Shown here: positions 43,766-51,287 of the stretch, one piece after another
Layout: each line of letters opens with the position of its first letter
How positions within the stretch are numbered: the first letter of the stretch is position 1
Assembly: GCF_000685295.1 (NCBI RefSeq)
Contig: NZ_ARYL01000018.1
Location: forward strand, 1 to 64,000
DNA: 64,000 nucleotides
Direction of reading: 5' to 3'
Origin: Hyphomonas oceanitis SCH89
GTDB taxonomy: Bacteria; Pseudomonadota; Alphaproteobacteria; Caulobacterales; Hyphomonadaceae
Position numbers and translations under genes: made by a program
The notes under the pieces: generated by a model
Databases searched by the model: none
What the model saw: only the letters and a program-made list of their open reading frames with translations
Told to the model about the DNA's origin: nothing

Positions 43766-45081
43766 GCGCGTATGAGGTCAACTTTGACGGGCTGATCGGG
43801 CCGTCGCACAATTATGGTGGTCTGTCCGACGGCAATCTGGCGAGTGCCACGCATGCTGGCGCGGTGTCCAACCCACGTGAAGCGGCGCTGCAAGGGCTGG
43901 AAAAGATGCGGACCTTGCTCCAGCAGGGGCTTATTCAAGGCGTGTTGCCACCTTTGCCGCGACCTAACTTCGACTTTCTCGTGTCCGCCGGATTTCATGG
44001 CACCGACGCGCAGATCATCGAGTCGGCGGCGAGAGTTGCGCCGCACCTGCTCAAGGCTGCCTATTCGGCGAGCAATATGTGGACGGCGAATGCGGCAACG
44101 GTGTCCCCGTCTGCCGACACAGCTGATGGTCGTCTCCACCTGACGACGGCCAACCTGTCCACGATGCTTCACAGGAGTATCGAGCATCCCGATACGACGG
44201 CAACGCTGATCACGCTGTTCGACAATGAGGACCGTTTCTCGATTCATTCGGCGCTGCCGATGCATAGTGATTTTGCCGACGAGGGCGCCGCGAATCATGT
44301 GCGGCTGTGTGCAGAGCACGGCGCTATGGGGGTTGAGCTGTTCGTATACGGCCGTGAGGCAGGGGAGAGCACAGTTGGCTTTCCAGCACGTCAAAGCTTG
44401 CTCGCCAGCGAGGCCATTGCACGGTCGCACGGTCTGGATGGTGCCAGAGTTGTCATGGCGCGCCAGTCAGCCGCTGCGATCAATGCGGGTGCTTTCCACA
44501 ATGATGTTGTGTGTGTCGGTGCCCTGGATACGCTCTTCTTCCATGAGCTGGCGTTCGAAGACACGCGCGGCACGCTTGATGCCATTCGCCGCGCAGCTGA
44601 CGGACTGTTCGAACTAAAGCCTGTCATGGTTTCGAATGCCGATGTGCCGATTGCCGATGCGATCAAGTCTTACCTGTTCAACTCACAGCTCTTGCAGATG
44701 CCTGGCCAGGACCGGCTCGTGCTGGTGGCGCCTGTTGAGGCTCAAGAGATGGAGTCCACCCGCGCGTTTTGCGAGGGCATGGTCGCGGGTAACGGCCCCA
44801 TCGGACACGTCGAGTTTGTGGACGTGCGGCAGTCGATGCGTAATGGGGGCGGCCCCGCCTGTCTCCGCCTGCGTGTTGTGATGACCGAGCCGGAGATCGA
44901 TTCCTGCCATCAGGGCGTTCTGCTTGATGACGAAGCCATTGATGAGCTTCAAGACGTGATCCGCGCCACTTATCGTGACCGGCTTGCGCCTGCGGACCTG
45001 GCCGATCCATCCTTTGCCGATGAGTGCCGTGCCGCGCGGGAACAGTTGCTTGCTGTTCTCGACCTTGAGTCGCTTGCCTGA
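43762..45081 (+). CDS. astB: N-succinylarginine dihydrolase
   Basis: A 439-residue enzyme that releases ammonia and carbon dioxide from succinylarginine to give succinylornithine. The N-terminus YEVNFDGLIGPSHNYGGLSDGNLAS is diagnostic, and the catalytic cysteine is C367 in NGGGPACLRLR. HNDVVCVG supplies the active-site histidine. It overlaps astD by four bases. The aminotransferase astC, needed for the next step, is not in this cluster; argD-type enzymes often substitute. Confidence 0.97.
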   Translation: MSAYEVNFDGLIGPSHNYGGLSDGNLASATHAGAVSNPREAALQGLEKMRTLLQQGLIQGVLPPLPRPNFDFLVSAGFHGTDAQIIESAARVAPHLLKAAYSASNMWTANAATVSPSADTADGRLHLTTANLSTMLHRSIEHPDTTATLITLFDNEDRFSIHSALPMHSDFADEGAANHVRLCAEHGAMGVELFVYGREAGESTVGFPARQSLLASEAIARSHGLDGARVVMARQSAAAINAGAFHNDVVCVGALDTLFFHELAFEDTRGTLDAIRRAADGLFELKPVMVSNADVPIADAIKSYLFNSQLLQMPGQDRLVLVAPVEAQEMESTRAFCEGMVAGNGPIGHVEFVDVRQSMRNGGGPACLRLRVVMTEPEIDSCHQGVLLDDEAIDELQDVIRATYRDRLAPADLADPSFADECRAAREQLLAVLDLESLA

Positions 45082-45098
45082 AACGTTGGAGTAAATGC

Positions 45099-45740
45099 AT
45101 GCTGAAACTGTACGACTACTGGCGCTCGTCGGCGGCTTACCGCGTACGCATTGCTTTGAACCTCAAGAACGCATCCTATGACAGCATTCCGGTGAACATT
45201 GCGCCCGGAAAAGATGAGCAATTTGCGGAAACATATCAGCATTTAAATCCGCAGATGCGCGTTCCTTCAATCGAGCAGGATGGCCGCATATCGGGCCAGT
45301 CGATGGCCATCATCGAATGGCTTGACGAAACCTTGCCCGGGCCCGCCCTGTTGCCGGAGAATCCGTGGACGCGGCTACAGGCTCGCGCTTTTGCCGATAC
45401 GATTGCCTGCGATATTCACCCCCTTAACAACCTGTCGGTTCTGGCCGCGTTGCGGAAGGATTTCGGCGCTGATGATGCGGCTGTGACGCGTTGGTACCAT
45501 GACTGGATCCGACGCGGCTTCGCGGCGCTGGAGCGTGTCGCTCAGGACCGGCCACCGGCCACACTACTCTTCGGCGATACGCCTACGATCGCGGAAATTT
45601 GCCTTGTGCCACAGGTTTCCAATGCTCGCCGTTTCGATATGGACCTGTCTAATTTTCCGCGGCTGCAGGAGGTCGATGCTGCGTGCCGGTTGATCGATGC
45701 CTTTGCGCGCGCCGCGCCAGAAGCGCAGCAGAAAGCCTAG
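45099..45740 (+). CDS. maiA: Maleylacetoacetate isomerase (zeta-class glutathione transferase)
   Basis: A 213-residue enzyme of tyrosine/homogentisate breakdown. The N-terminal motif SSAAYRVRIALNLK (10-23) corresponds to the zeta-class active site SSCSWRVRIAL, with the catalytic serine kept and the following cysteine replaced by alanine. ISGQSMAIIEWLDET and the C-terminal helical domain (CDIHPLNNLSVL) are typical. It follows astB by 17 bases, so it may be read with the ast operon, although tyrosine and arginine catabolism are biochemically separate; a related thiol-transfer role is also possible. Confidence 0.86.
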   Translation: MLKLYDYWRSSAAYRVRIALNLKNASYDSIPVNIAPGKDEQFAETYQHLNPQMRVPSIEQDGRISGQSMAIIEWLDETLPGPALLPENPWTRLQARAFADTIACDIHPLNNLSVLAALRKDFGADDAAVTRWYHDWIRRGFAALERVAQDRPPATLLFGDTPTIAEICLVPQVSNARRFDMDLSNFPRLQEVDAACRLIDAFARAAPEAQQKA

Positions 45741-45750
45741 CCTAGCCTAG
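45736..45750. repeat. Tandem CCTAG repeat carrying both convergent stop codons
   Basis: Three direct copies of CCTAG. The first supplies the maiA TAG (45738-45740) and the third supplies, on the other strand, the TAG of the neighbouring minus-strand gene (45747-45749). CTAG is usually a rare tetranucleotide in bacterial chromosomes. Confidence 0.9.
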
Positions 45751-46580
45751 TCATCGCCTGCTTCAGGCATAGGGTCAGTCTCCCCGGGCCGGCGAATGTC
45801 GATGATCTCGACTTCTTCCAGCGCACCGAGAGGTTCCGCTGTCTTGGCGACGTTGGCCTCGAGCCATTCCTTGTACCCCGTGAGATTATCGCTAGCGATA
45901 GGGGTATCCTGGGACACGATCATCATCCCATCCTGGCGTCCGATTTCGACAACTGGCTGGCACGTCGCAGATTCGGTATATTGGGGCGGGCAATAGGCCA
46001 GGATGTCGCTCGCTGAATTTTCCACACCGGCGACGGACGAGAATAACGCGGCATCGCCCCGAGCGCGTGTCAGGCGAAGGAAACCCCCAAATCTCTCTCT
46101 CAGGCTTTCGTCGGCACGGATGGGAGCGAGCATTTCCGGGGGCAGTGGATGGTCGGTTGCAATGACGAAGGCGCGGCCCCGATTATGATCGTCAAGATAA
46201 GTCTTTAAGGCGGCGGAGAGGTCAGTTGCAGCGTTGGCGTTGCGATAAAGCGGCGCATAGACCGGTCCAATAACCGATAGCGACTCGGCGAGCCGCTTGG
46301 ATTGCTCGACAGCACGATCGGTTTGTGAGGCAATCTGGGCTTGTGACCGAGGCGCGAGGCTGTCATCCGGACCGACCAAGATAACGTCCACGCCCCAACC
46401 CTCGGCCCAAACGGCAGGAGGCATTTGCGCCGGAAGCGCAGCCCAGCTGTCATTGGTCCTGTAGTCAAAGGCGGGCAAGGCGATCAGCTCACCTTGATCG
46501 CGGAAGGTTCTGTAAGCCCACGGCCCCAGTCCGACACCAAGTGCAACAATGATTCCGACGATAAGAAGCGTGCGTTTCAT
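45747..46580 (-). CDS. Membrane-anchored or exported protein, possibly DUF3089-like, function unknown
   Basis: A 277-residue protein with an N-terminal hydrophobic segment (about 4-23, LLIVGIIVALGVGLGPWAY) acting as signal or anchor, then a soluble domain. FDYRTNDSWAALP, a DVILVGPDDS strand, VIGPVYAPLYRNA and HNRGRAFVIATDHP recall the order of motifs in DUF3089 alpha/beta hydrolase-like proteins, but the expected serine nucleophile elbow after the last strand is missing. The relationship is a weak guess from memory. It heads, or stands next to, the minus-strand group with the DUF6285 and phosphotransferase genes upstream. Confidence 0.6.
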   Translation of the reverse strand: MKRTLLIVGIIVALGVGLGPWAYRTFRDQGELIALPAFDYRTNDSWAALPAQMPPAVWAEGWGVDVILVGPDDSLAPRSQAQIASQTDRAVEQSKRLAESLSVIGPVYAPLYRNANAATDLSAALKTYLDDHNRGRAFVIATDHPLPPEMLAPIRADESLRERFGGFLRLTRARGDAALFSSVAGVENSASDILAYCPPQYTESATCQPVVEIGRQDGMMIVSQDTPIASDNLTGYKEWLEANVAKTAEPLGALEEVEIIDIRRPGETDPMPEAGDD

Positions 46581-46616
46581 GTTGGTTCCCTGCCTGTCGC
46601 GAGACTGTTAGCGGGG

Positions 46617-46991
46617 TTAGGAAAGCGCCGCCTTGAGTCCGGAATAGTTTGGTTGATCTATAGCCAACTGGGAGATTGTGGTTGTTTTTAGATGCTTGAA
46701 CAAGCCTGGCGTCGCAGCATCAAATTGACCATCCCGTATGCGGGCGCAGAGGTCCCTGTTCATCGCAGCGAGATCAGCATTCTCCGGGGCATCCAGCAGG
46801 TTGCGAAGACGTTCGGCTTCAGACGCTTCAGCAGCCGGCCTTTGCTCAAGCTCTCTCAAGAGCGTTGCGAGCACATTGGAGGCCACTCTCGCATGAAAGG
46901 CAGCGTGACCTGTCAATTGAGGGGCAGCCGCATCATCAATGAAGGACTTTACAGCGGCGACCAGTTCGGTGGGGGAGGGCGCATCATGCAT
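46617..46991 (-). CDS. DUF6285-type small helical protein
   Basis: A 124-residue, mainly helical protein: LTGHAAFHARVASNVLATLLRELEQ is followed by EAERLRNLL and LCARIRDGQFD. Small proteins of this kind (DUF6285) are regularly encoded just after an acyl-CoA-linked aminoglycoside phosphotransferase-like gene, as here, where the phosphotransferase stop lies one base upstream of its start. The function is not known; a partner of the kinase-like protein is the plain inference. No membrane segment is present. Confidence 0.72.
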   Translation of the reverse strand: MHDAPSPTELVAAVKSFIDDAAAPQLTGHAAFHARVASNVLATLLRELEQRPAAEASEAERLRNLLDAPENADLAAMNRDLCARIRDGQFDAATPGLFKHLKTTTISQLAIDQPNYSGLKAALS

Positions 46992-46992
46992 A

Positions 46993-47994
46993 TCAAACAG
47001 CCCTTTCGAGAAGATTCAGGAGGTCAATTTCAGTTTCCGAAACCCGCCGCCCGATAGCGGCGCGCTCCACGCTTGGGTCACCACCGGAGCGGTAGGCTTC
47101 GTACATGATCATGCACATGATGCCCCATTTGAGGCTGCCCAGCATTTCCCACCAGTCGATGTCTCGCGGCTCGAACCGGGTGCCGCCAGCGGCGGCATAT
47201 GCTTCAAGTAGAGCATCCAGCTGGCCGAAACCGCCCACACGGTTTTCGATCTGGCCGAACCGCCAGGAATTCACGCAAATCCAAGCAATGTCCTCGCGAG
47301 GGTCCCCTATATGAGCGAGTTCCCAATCCAGGACGGACGCCAGACCTTGCGCATCAACGATCAGGTTGCCCAGCCGGAAATCGCCATGGACAAGCACGGC
47401 CGGCTGGGGCGCAGGCTGGTGTTCCTTGAGCCAGGCGAACGCCAGTTCAAAGACCGGCCGGGGCAGGTCGAAGTTTCGATAGATCGTCTCATATTTGCGG
47501 ATTTGGTCCATGCCATCGCTACGCGGCAGGTCTGGCAGCTTCTCCATGTCGATTGCATGGATAGCCGCAAGCGCTGCACCACATTGCTCGGAGAGTTGGG
47601 TACGGGCCGTCTCATAAACGGCATCGCGTAAAATCTTCCGCCCAATGGTTTCACCATCGATTCGGCGCATGATGAATGATTCGCCCAGATCGCTTCCGGG
47701 CTCGAAAACACCGAGGACGCCCGGCACGGGCACACCGGCGGCGTCTGCGCACGCCAGCAGCATGGATTCCATACGCAAGGTAATAGCCTCAGACGACCGC
47801 GCCACGGCTTCCCCACCGGGCGCTCTACGCAAAATCAGGCGGCTGGTCTTTCCGGCCACGACCACTTCAAAGGCCCAAGTCTCCTGACTTGCGCCTCCGG
47901 ACAAGCGCTTCAAGTCAGCTATACGGGCCGCATCGCCGAAATCCCGGCGCGCCCAGCTTTCCAAAGCTCTTTCAATCTGTTCATTACTTCCCAT
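46993..47994 (-). CDS. Phosphotransferase family protein (APH fold, ACAD10/11-like)
   Basis: A 333-residue kinase-like protein. The catalytic loop VHGDFRLGNLIVD and the metal-binding DWELAHIGDP give the aminoglycoside phosphotransferase fold; GGASQETWAFEV near the start is the nucleotide-binding loop. In proteobacteria this subgroup occurs with acyl-CoA dehydrogenases and resembles the kinase domain of human ACAD10/ACAD11, which acts on 4-hydroxy fatty acyl-CoA. That role is possible given the lipid genes in the window but no acyl-CoA dehydrogenase adjoins. The ATG at 47994 was chosen for its match with the family start. Confidence 0.83.
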   Translation of the reverse strand: MGSNEQIERALESWARRDFGDAARIADLKRLSGGASQETWAFEVVVAGKTSRLILRRAPGGEAVARSSEAITLRMESMLLACADAAGVPVPGVLGVFEPGSDLGESFIMRRIDGETIGRKILRDAVYETARTQLSEQCGAALAAIHAIDMEKLPDLPRSDGMDQIRKYETIYRNFDLPRPVFELAFAWLKEHQPAPQPAVLVHGDFRLGNLIVDAQGLASVLDWELAHIGDPREDIAWICVNSWRFGQIENRVGGFGQLDALLEAYAAAGGTRFEPRDIDWWEMLGSLKWGIMCMIMYEAYRSGGDPSVERAAIGRRVSETEIDLLNLLERAV

Positions 47995-48076
47995 CTTGGC
48001 CACAATTACGCGGAACAAGTGAATCGCCAAGGTCTGACCCAGAGTAACCTTGAGAATTGCCTATCGGAGATGCCTC

Positions 48077-48793
48077 ATGGCTCGAAGGAAAGACCCCGAG
48101 GGTGGCCTGCCGCCACCTGACAAGGCCCCGACGCAAAGTCTCTTTGCATGGCTCAGGGGGCGCTTTTTTGCGGGCATGGTGATCGCCGCGCCGATCGCGG
48201 TGACGTTCCTCATCCTCCAATTCCTCATCGGCGAGATCGACAAGCGCGTCGTGCCGCTGATACCGGCTGCGCTTAACCCTGAGACCTATCTCAAATACGC
48301 CGTTCCGGGCTTTGGTCTGATCGTTCTGGTCGTTTTCCTGACCATTCTCGGGGGCATCGCCACAAACCTGATCGGGCGGTCGGTTATTAGTGTGGGTGAC
48401 CGCATTCTCAGCCAGGTGCCGATCGTCCGTTCGCTCTATTCGGCGTTCAAGCAGCTGGTTGAAGTCTTCGCGAAAGACAATACTGACCAGTTCAGCGAAG
48501 TTGTCCTGATTGAATATCCCAAGACAGGAACATGGTGCCTCGGTTTCGTGTCGTCCCCAGCCAAGGGCGAGATCGGGGCGACGCTTGGCGGGGAGTATCT
48601 GGGTGTATTCGTACCGACGACACCGAACCCGACCTCGGGCTTCCTTATGTACGTCGATTCAAAGGAAGTTATCAGGTTGAAAATGACGGTCGAAGAGGGG
48701 GCGAAGATGATCCTTTCAGCCGGCCTCGTTGTTCCCGAATTTCCGCCTGCGCCCAAACCCGATCCGAAAGCGCCAAAGAAAATCCTGCCTTAA
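48077..48793 (+). CDS. DUF502 family membrane protein
   Basis: A 238-residue protein. Two hydrophobic segments (FFAGMVIAAPIAVTFLILQFLIG around 28-50 and FGLIVLVVFLTILGGIATNLIG around 78-100) precede a soluble C-terminal domain with VLIEYPKTGTWCLGFVSS and VFVPTTPNPTSGFLMYV, the family's hallmark stretches. The C-terminus is Pro/Lys-rich. DUF502 proteins are widespread and of unknown function; some are linked to membrane stress. The ATG at 48077 was chosen over an upstream in-frame start because MARRKDPEGG leads directly into the first helix. Confidence 0.85.
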   Translation: MARRKDPEGGLPPPDKAPTQSLFAWLRGRFFAGMVIAAPIAVTFLILQFLIGEIDKRVVPLIPAALNPETYLKYAVPGFGLIVLVVFLTILGGIATNLIGRSVISVGDRILSQVPIVRSLYSAFKQLVEVFAKDNTDQFSEVVLIEYPKTGTWCLGFVSSPAKGEIGATLGGEYLGVFVPTTPNPTSGFLMYVDSKEVIRLKMTVEEGAKMILSAGLVVPEFPPAPKPDPKAPKKILP

Positions 48794-48807
48794 GGTCTAC
48801 GCGCGTC

Positions 48808-50880
48808 CTAGCTACCGCTACCCGTTTCGATCTTGGGTGTCAGAAGCTCCCGGACCAGCCGCAGGGCTTGCCCGCGTGGCCCGGCGAGATCCGGATCAGC
48901 CTCAACGACAGCCGTTGCATCTGTCTTTGCAATCGCGAGCAGATCAGCGTGGCGTGACAGCTCAATCACGCGATAGTCCGTGGCGCCGGCCTGACGCAGT
49001 CCCAGCATGTCGCCAGGGCCACGCAGTTTGAAGTCGGCTTCGGCGATTTCGAAACCGTCTTCTGTGCGACGCAGAGTCTCCAGTCGTTCGCGCGCTGTCT
49101 CCCCAAGTGGAGGGCGATAGAGGAGCAGGCAGAAGGACGGCTTGTCGCCGCGCCCAACCCGGCCGCGAAGCTGGTGTAGCTGGGCGAGACCAAAGCCTTC
49201 GGCACGTTCTATGACCATGATCGTGGCCTCCGGCACATCGACGCCGACCTCGATCACTGTGGTCGCAACCAGGATCTTTGTGCGCCCCGTGCGGAAGTCT
49301 TCCAGCGCGGCATCCTTTTCGGTCGGCTTCAAGCGTCCGTGAACCAGGCCGACCGGCACGCCCAGCTGGTCTATCAAGGCAGCATGGCGCCCTACGGCTG
49401 TGGAATCATCGTCATCCACATCCACCTTTGGGCAGACCCAGAAGGCGCGTTCGCCGCGGCGAATGGCGCGTCCCACCGCGTCGATGACTTCATCAATTCG
49501 CGTGTCGGGTATTGCGCGCGTCTCAACGGGTTTCCGACCTGCCGGCTTTTCATCAAGGATTGTTACGTCGAGGTCGCCATGGACGGCTTGGGCCATGGTA
49601 CGAGGGATCGGGGTGGCGCTCATCACCAGCATGTGCGGGGAGACACCCTTGCCGACGAGCCGCATGCGATCCTGCACGCCGAACCTATGCTGCTCATCGA
49701 CGATAATCAGCCCCAGATTCCGAAAAGACACAGATTCCTGAAAGAGGGCATGCGTACCGGCAACAATCTGGATTGAGCCGTCAGCGATGCCCATCAGCGT
49801 CCCCTCACGGGCCGCCCCTTTGTCGCGCCCGGTGAGCGAAGCCACGGAATAACCGAGCGGCGCCAGAAGATTTGTAAGCGTCTCATATTGCTGTCGGGCG
49901 AGCACTTCGGTTGGCGCCATAAAGGCGGACTGGAAGCCCCCGGATACCGCCTGTACGGCCGCCATCGCTCCTACGAGCGTCTTGCCCGCGCCCACATCAC
50001 CTTGAAGCATGCGCCGCATGGGGGACTGGCCTGACATATCCTCGCTGATTTCAGCCACGGCGCGCACCTGCGCGCCGGTTTGCTGATAGGGCAGGGAGCG
50101 CGCCAGCCGTGATTGTTCGACTGGGGCTTTGGGTATTGGCGGCGCCTTGCGACGCTTGCGGCTGGCACGCGCCAGCGCAAAGGCCGATTCACGCGCGATG
50201 GCTTCATCATAGGCCAGCCTTGTCCGGGCTGATTCAAATGCGGCTTCGTCGTATCGCACGGGGGCATGCAGCCCGCTCAGAGCGCTGCGAAAGCTCGGCC
50301 ATCCTCTTTGAGCCACGAGATGACGGTCGCCCCATTCAGGCAGGTCATCCGGAACGCTTTCCAGTGCCTGAATAGCGAGCGTATGCACGCGCTTGTTGGT
50401 CAGACCCGCAGTTAGTCCGTAGATCGGTTCGACCTCCGGCGGCGGATCGCCCCTCTTGGGGTCTACAATGTAGTCGGGATGAGTCATCTGGCGTTCGCCA
50501 TTGAAATCGTCGACACGGCCGGAGACGATGCGCGTGGCGCCGATCGGGAATTGTCCCTGAAGCCAACGCCCATCGGCGCGGAAGAATGCCAGCGTCAGGA
50601 ATCCTGTTCCGTCGAATAGCTGGATTCTGTGGGGGGCCTTGTCAGAATAGGGCGCCTGATAGGCATGGACTTCGCCGCTTACGGTCGCGACCTCGCCAAA
50701 GACGACCTGATCAAAACCTTCGCGGACGCGCCGGTCGACCCAGCGCTCGGGCAAATGCAACAATAGGTCCCAAAGCGTATCGCCCCCCACCAGCCTTTCG
50801 AGCAGCGGCTTGAGCTTCGGTCCAACACCGGAAAGTGTTTCCAGCCCTGCAAACATGGGAAAAAGTCGCTCGTCTCGCAT
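48808..50880 (-). CDS. recG: ATP-dependent DNA helicase RecG
   Basis: A 690-residue helicase that regresses stalled replication forks. The N-terminal wedge domain starts LETLSGVGPKLKPLLERL. Helicase motifs are present: Walker A GDVGAGKTLVGAM, DEQHRFGV (motif II, DEQH), SATPIPRT (motif III), ATTVIEVGVDVPEA and QLRGRVGRGDKPSF (motif VI). Length is standard. It is transcribed toward DUF502 and divergent from sdhE across 99 bases. Confidence 0.97.
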   Translation of the reverse strand: MRDERLFPMFAGLETLSGVGPKLKPLLERLVGGDTLWDLLLHLPERWVDRRVREGFDQVVFGEVATVSGEVHAYQAPYSDKAPHRIQLFDGTGFLTLAFFRADGRWLQGQFPIGATRIVSGRVDDFNGERQMTHPDYIVDPKRGDPPPEVEPIYGLTAGLTNKRVHTLAIQALESVPDDLPEWGDRHLVAQRGWPSFRSALSGLHAPVRYDEAAFESARTRLAYDEAIARESAFALARASRKRRKAPPIPKAPVEQSRLARSLPYQQTGAQVRAVAEISEDMSGQSPMRRMLQGDVGAGKTLVGAMAAVQAVSGGFQSAFMAPTEVLARQQYETLTNLLAPLGYSVASLTGRDKGAAREGTLMGIADGSIQIVAGTHALFQESVSFRNLGLIIVDEQHRFGVQDRMRLVGKGVSPHMLVMSATPIPRTMAQAVHGDLDVTILDEKPAGRKPVETRAIPDTRIDEVIDAVGRAIRRGERAFWVCPKVDVDDDDSTAVGRHAALIDQLGVPVGLVHGRLKPTEKDAALEDFRTGRTKILVATTVIEVGVDVPEATIMVIERAEGFGLAQLHQLRGRVGRGDKPSFCLLLYRPPLGETARERLETLRRTEDGFEIAEADFKLRGPGDMLGLRQAGATDYRVIELSRHADLLAIAKTDATAVVEADPDLAGPRGQALRLVRELLTPKIETGSGS

Positions 50881-50979
50881 CTCAAAACTCTAGGCGTGCC
50901 CGCCCGCGCACACAATGCGTGGTTTACCTGTCCCTCCCACCGCCTATATCCTCCGAAGCAGACTGGTCTGGAGCTATTC

Positions 50980-51240
50980 ATGGAAACAAGACGCCGAAAA
51001 CTCACGTTCCGGGCCTGGCGGCGCGGTTTCCGCGAAATGGACCTTTATATGGGCTCGTTCGCGGATAAATTCCTTCCGGATTTCAATGAGGCTGAACTGG
51101 ACGAATTCGCGCGCCTGCTGGATGTCCCGGATTGGGAAGTTTACGCATGGCTGATTGGTCAGCAAGAAGTCCCTGACAATCACAAGGGCCCAGTGCTGGA
51201 CCAGCTGATCGCTTTCCGCTACGCCCCGCAGGCAGGCTGA
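50980..51240 (+). CDS. sdhE: Succinate dehydrogenase assembly factor SdhE (SDHAF2/DUF339)
   Basis: An 86-residue protein that helps attach FAD to the succinate dehydrogenase flavoprotein. The conserved RGxxE motif is RRGFREMDLYMGSF, and the C-terminal half has LLDVPDWEVYAWLIG. This is the usual size. The ATG at 50980 was chosen because the upstream in-frame stretch is not family-like and would reach close to recG. mfd starts 47 bases after the stop; the recG-sdhE-mfd order is common in alphaproteobacteria. Confidence 0.93.
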   Translation: METRRRKLTFRAWRRGFREMDLYMGSFADKFLPDFNEAELDEFARLLDVPDWEVYAWLIGQQEVPDNHKGPVLDQLIAFRYAPQAG

Positions 51241-51287
51241 ACGAGTCAGTCCCTGCGCCTCAACCAAATTCTCTGCAAAAGATCAGG

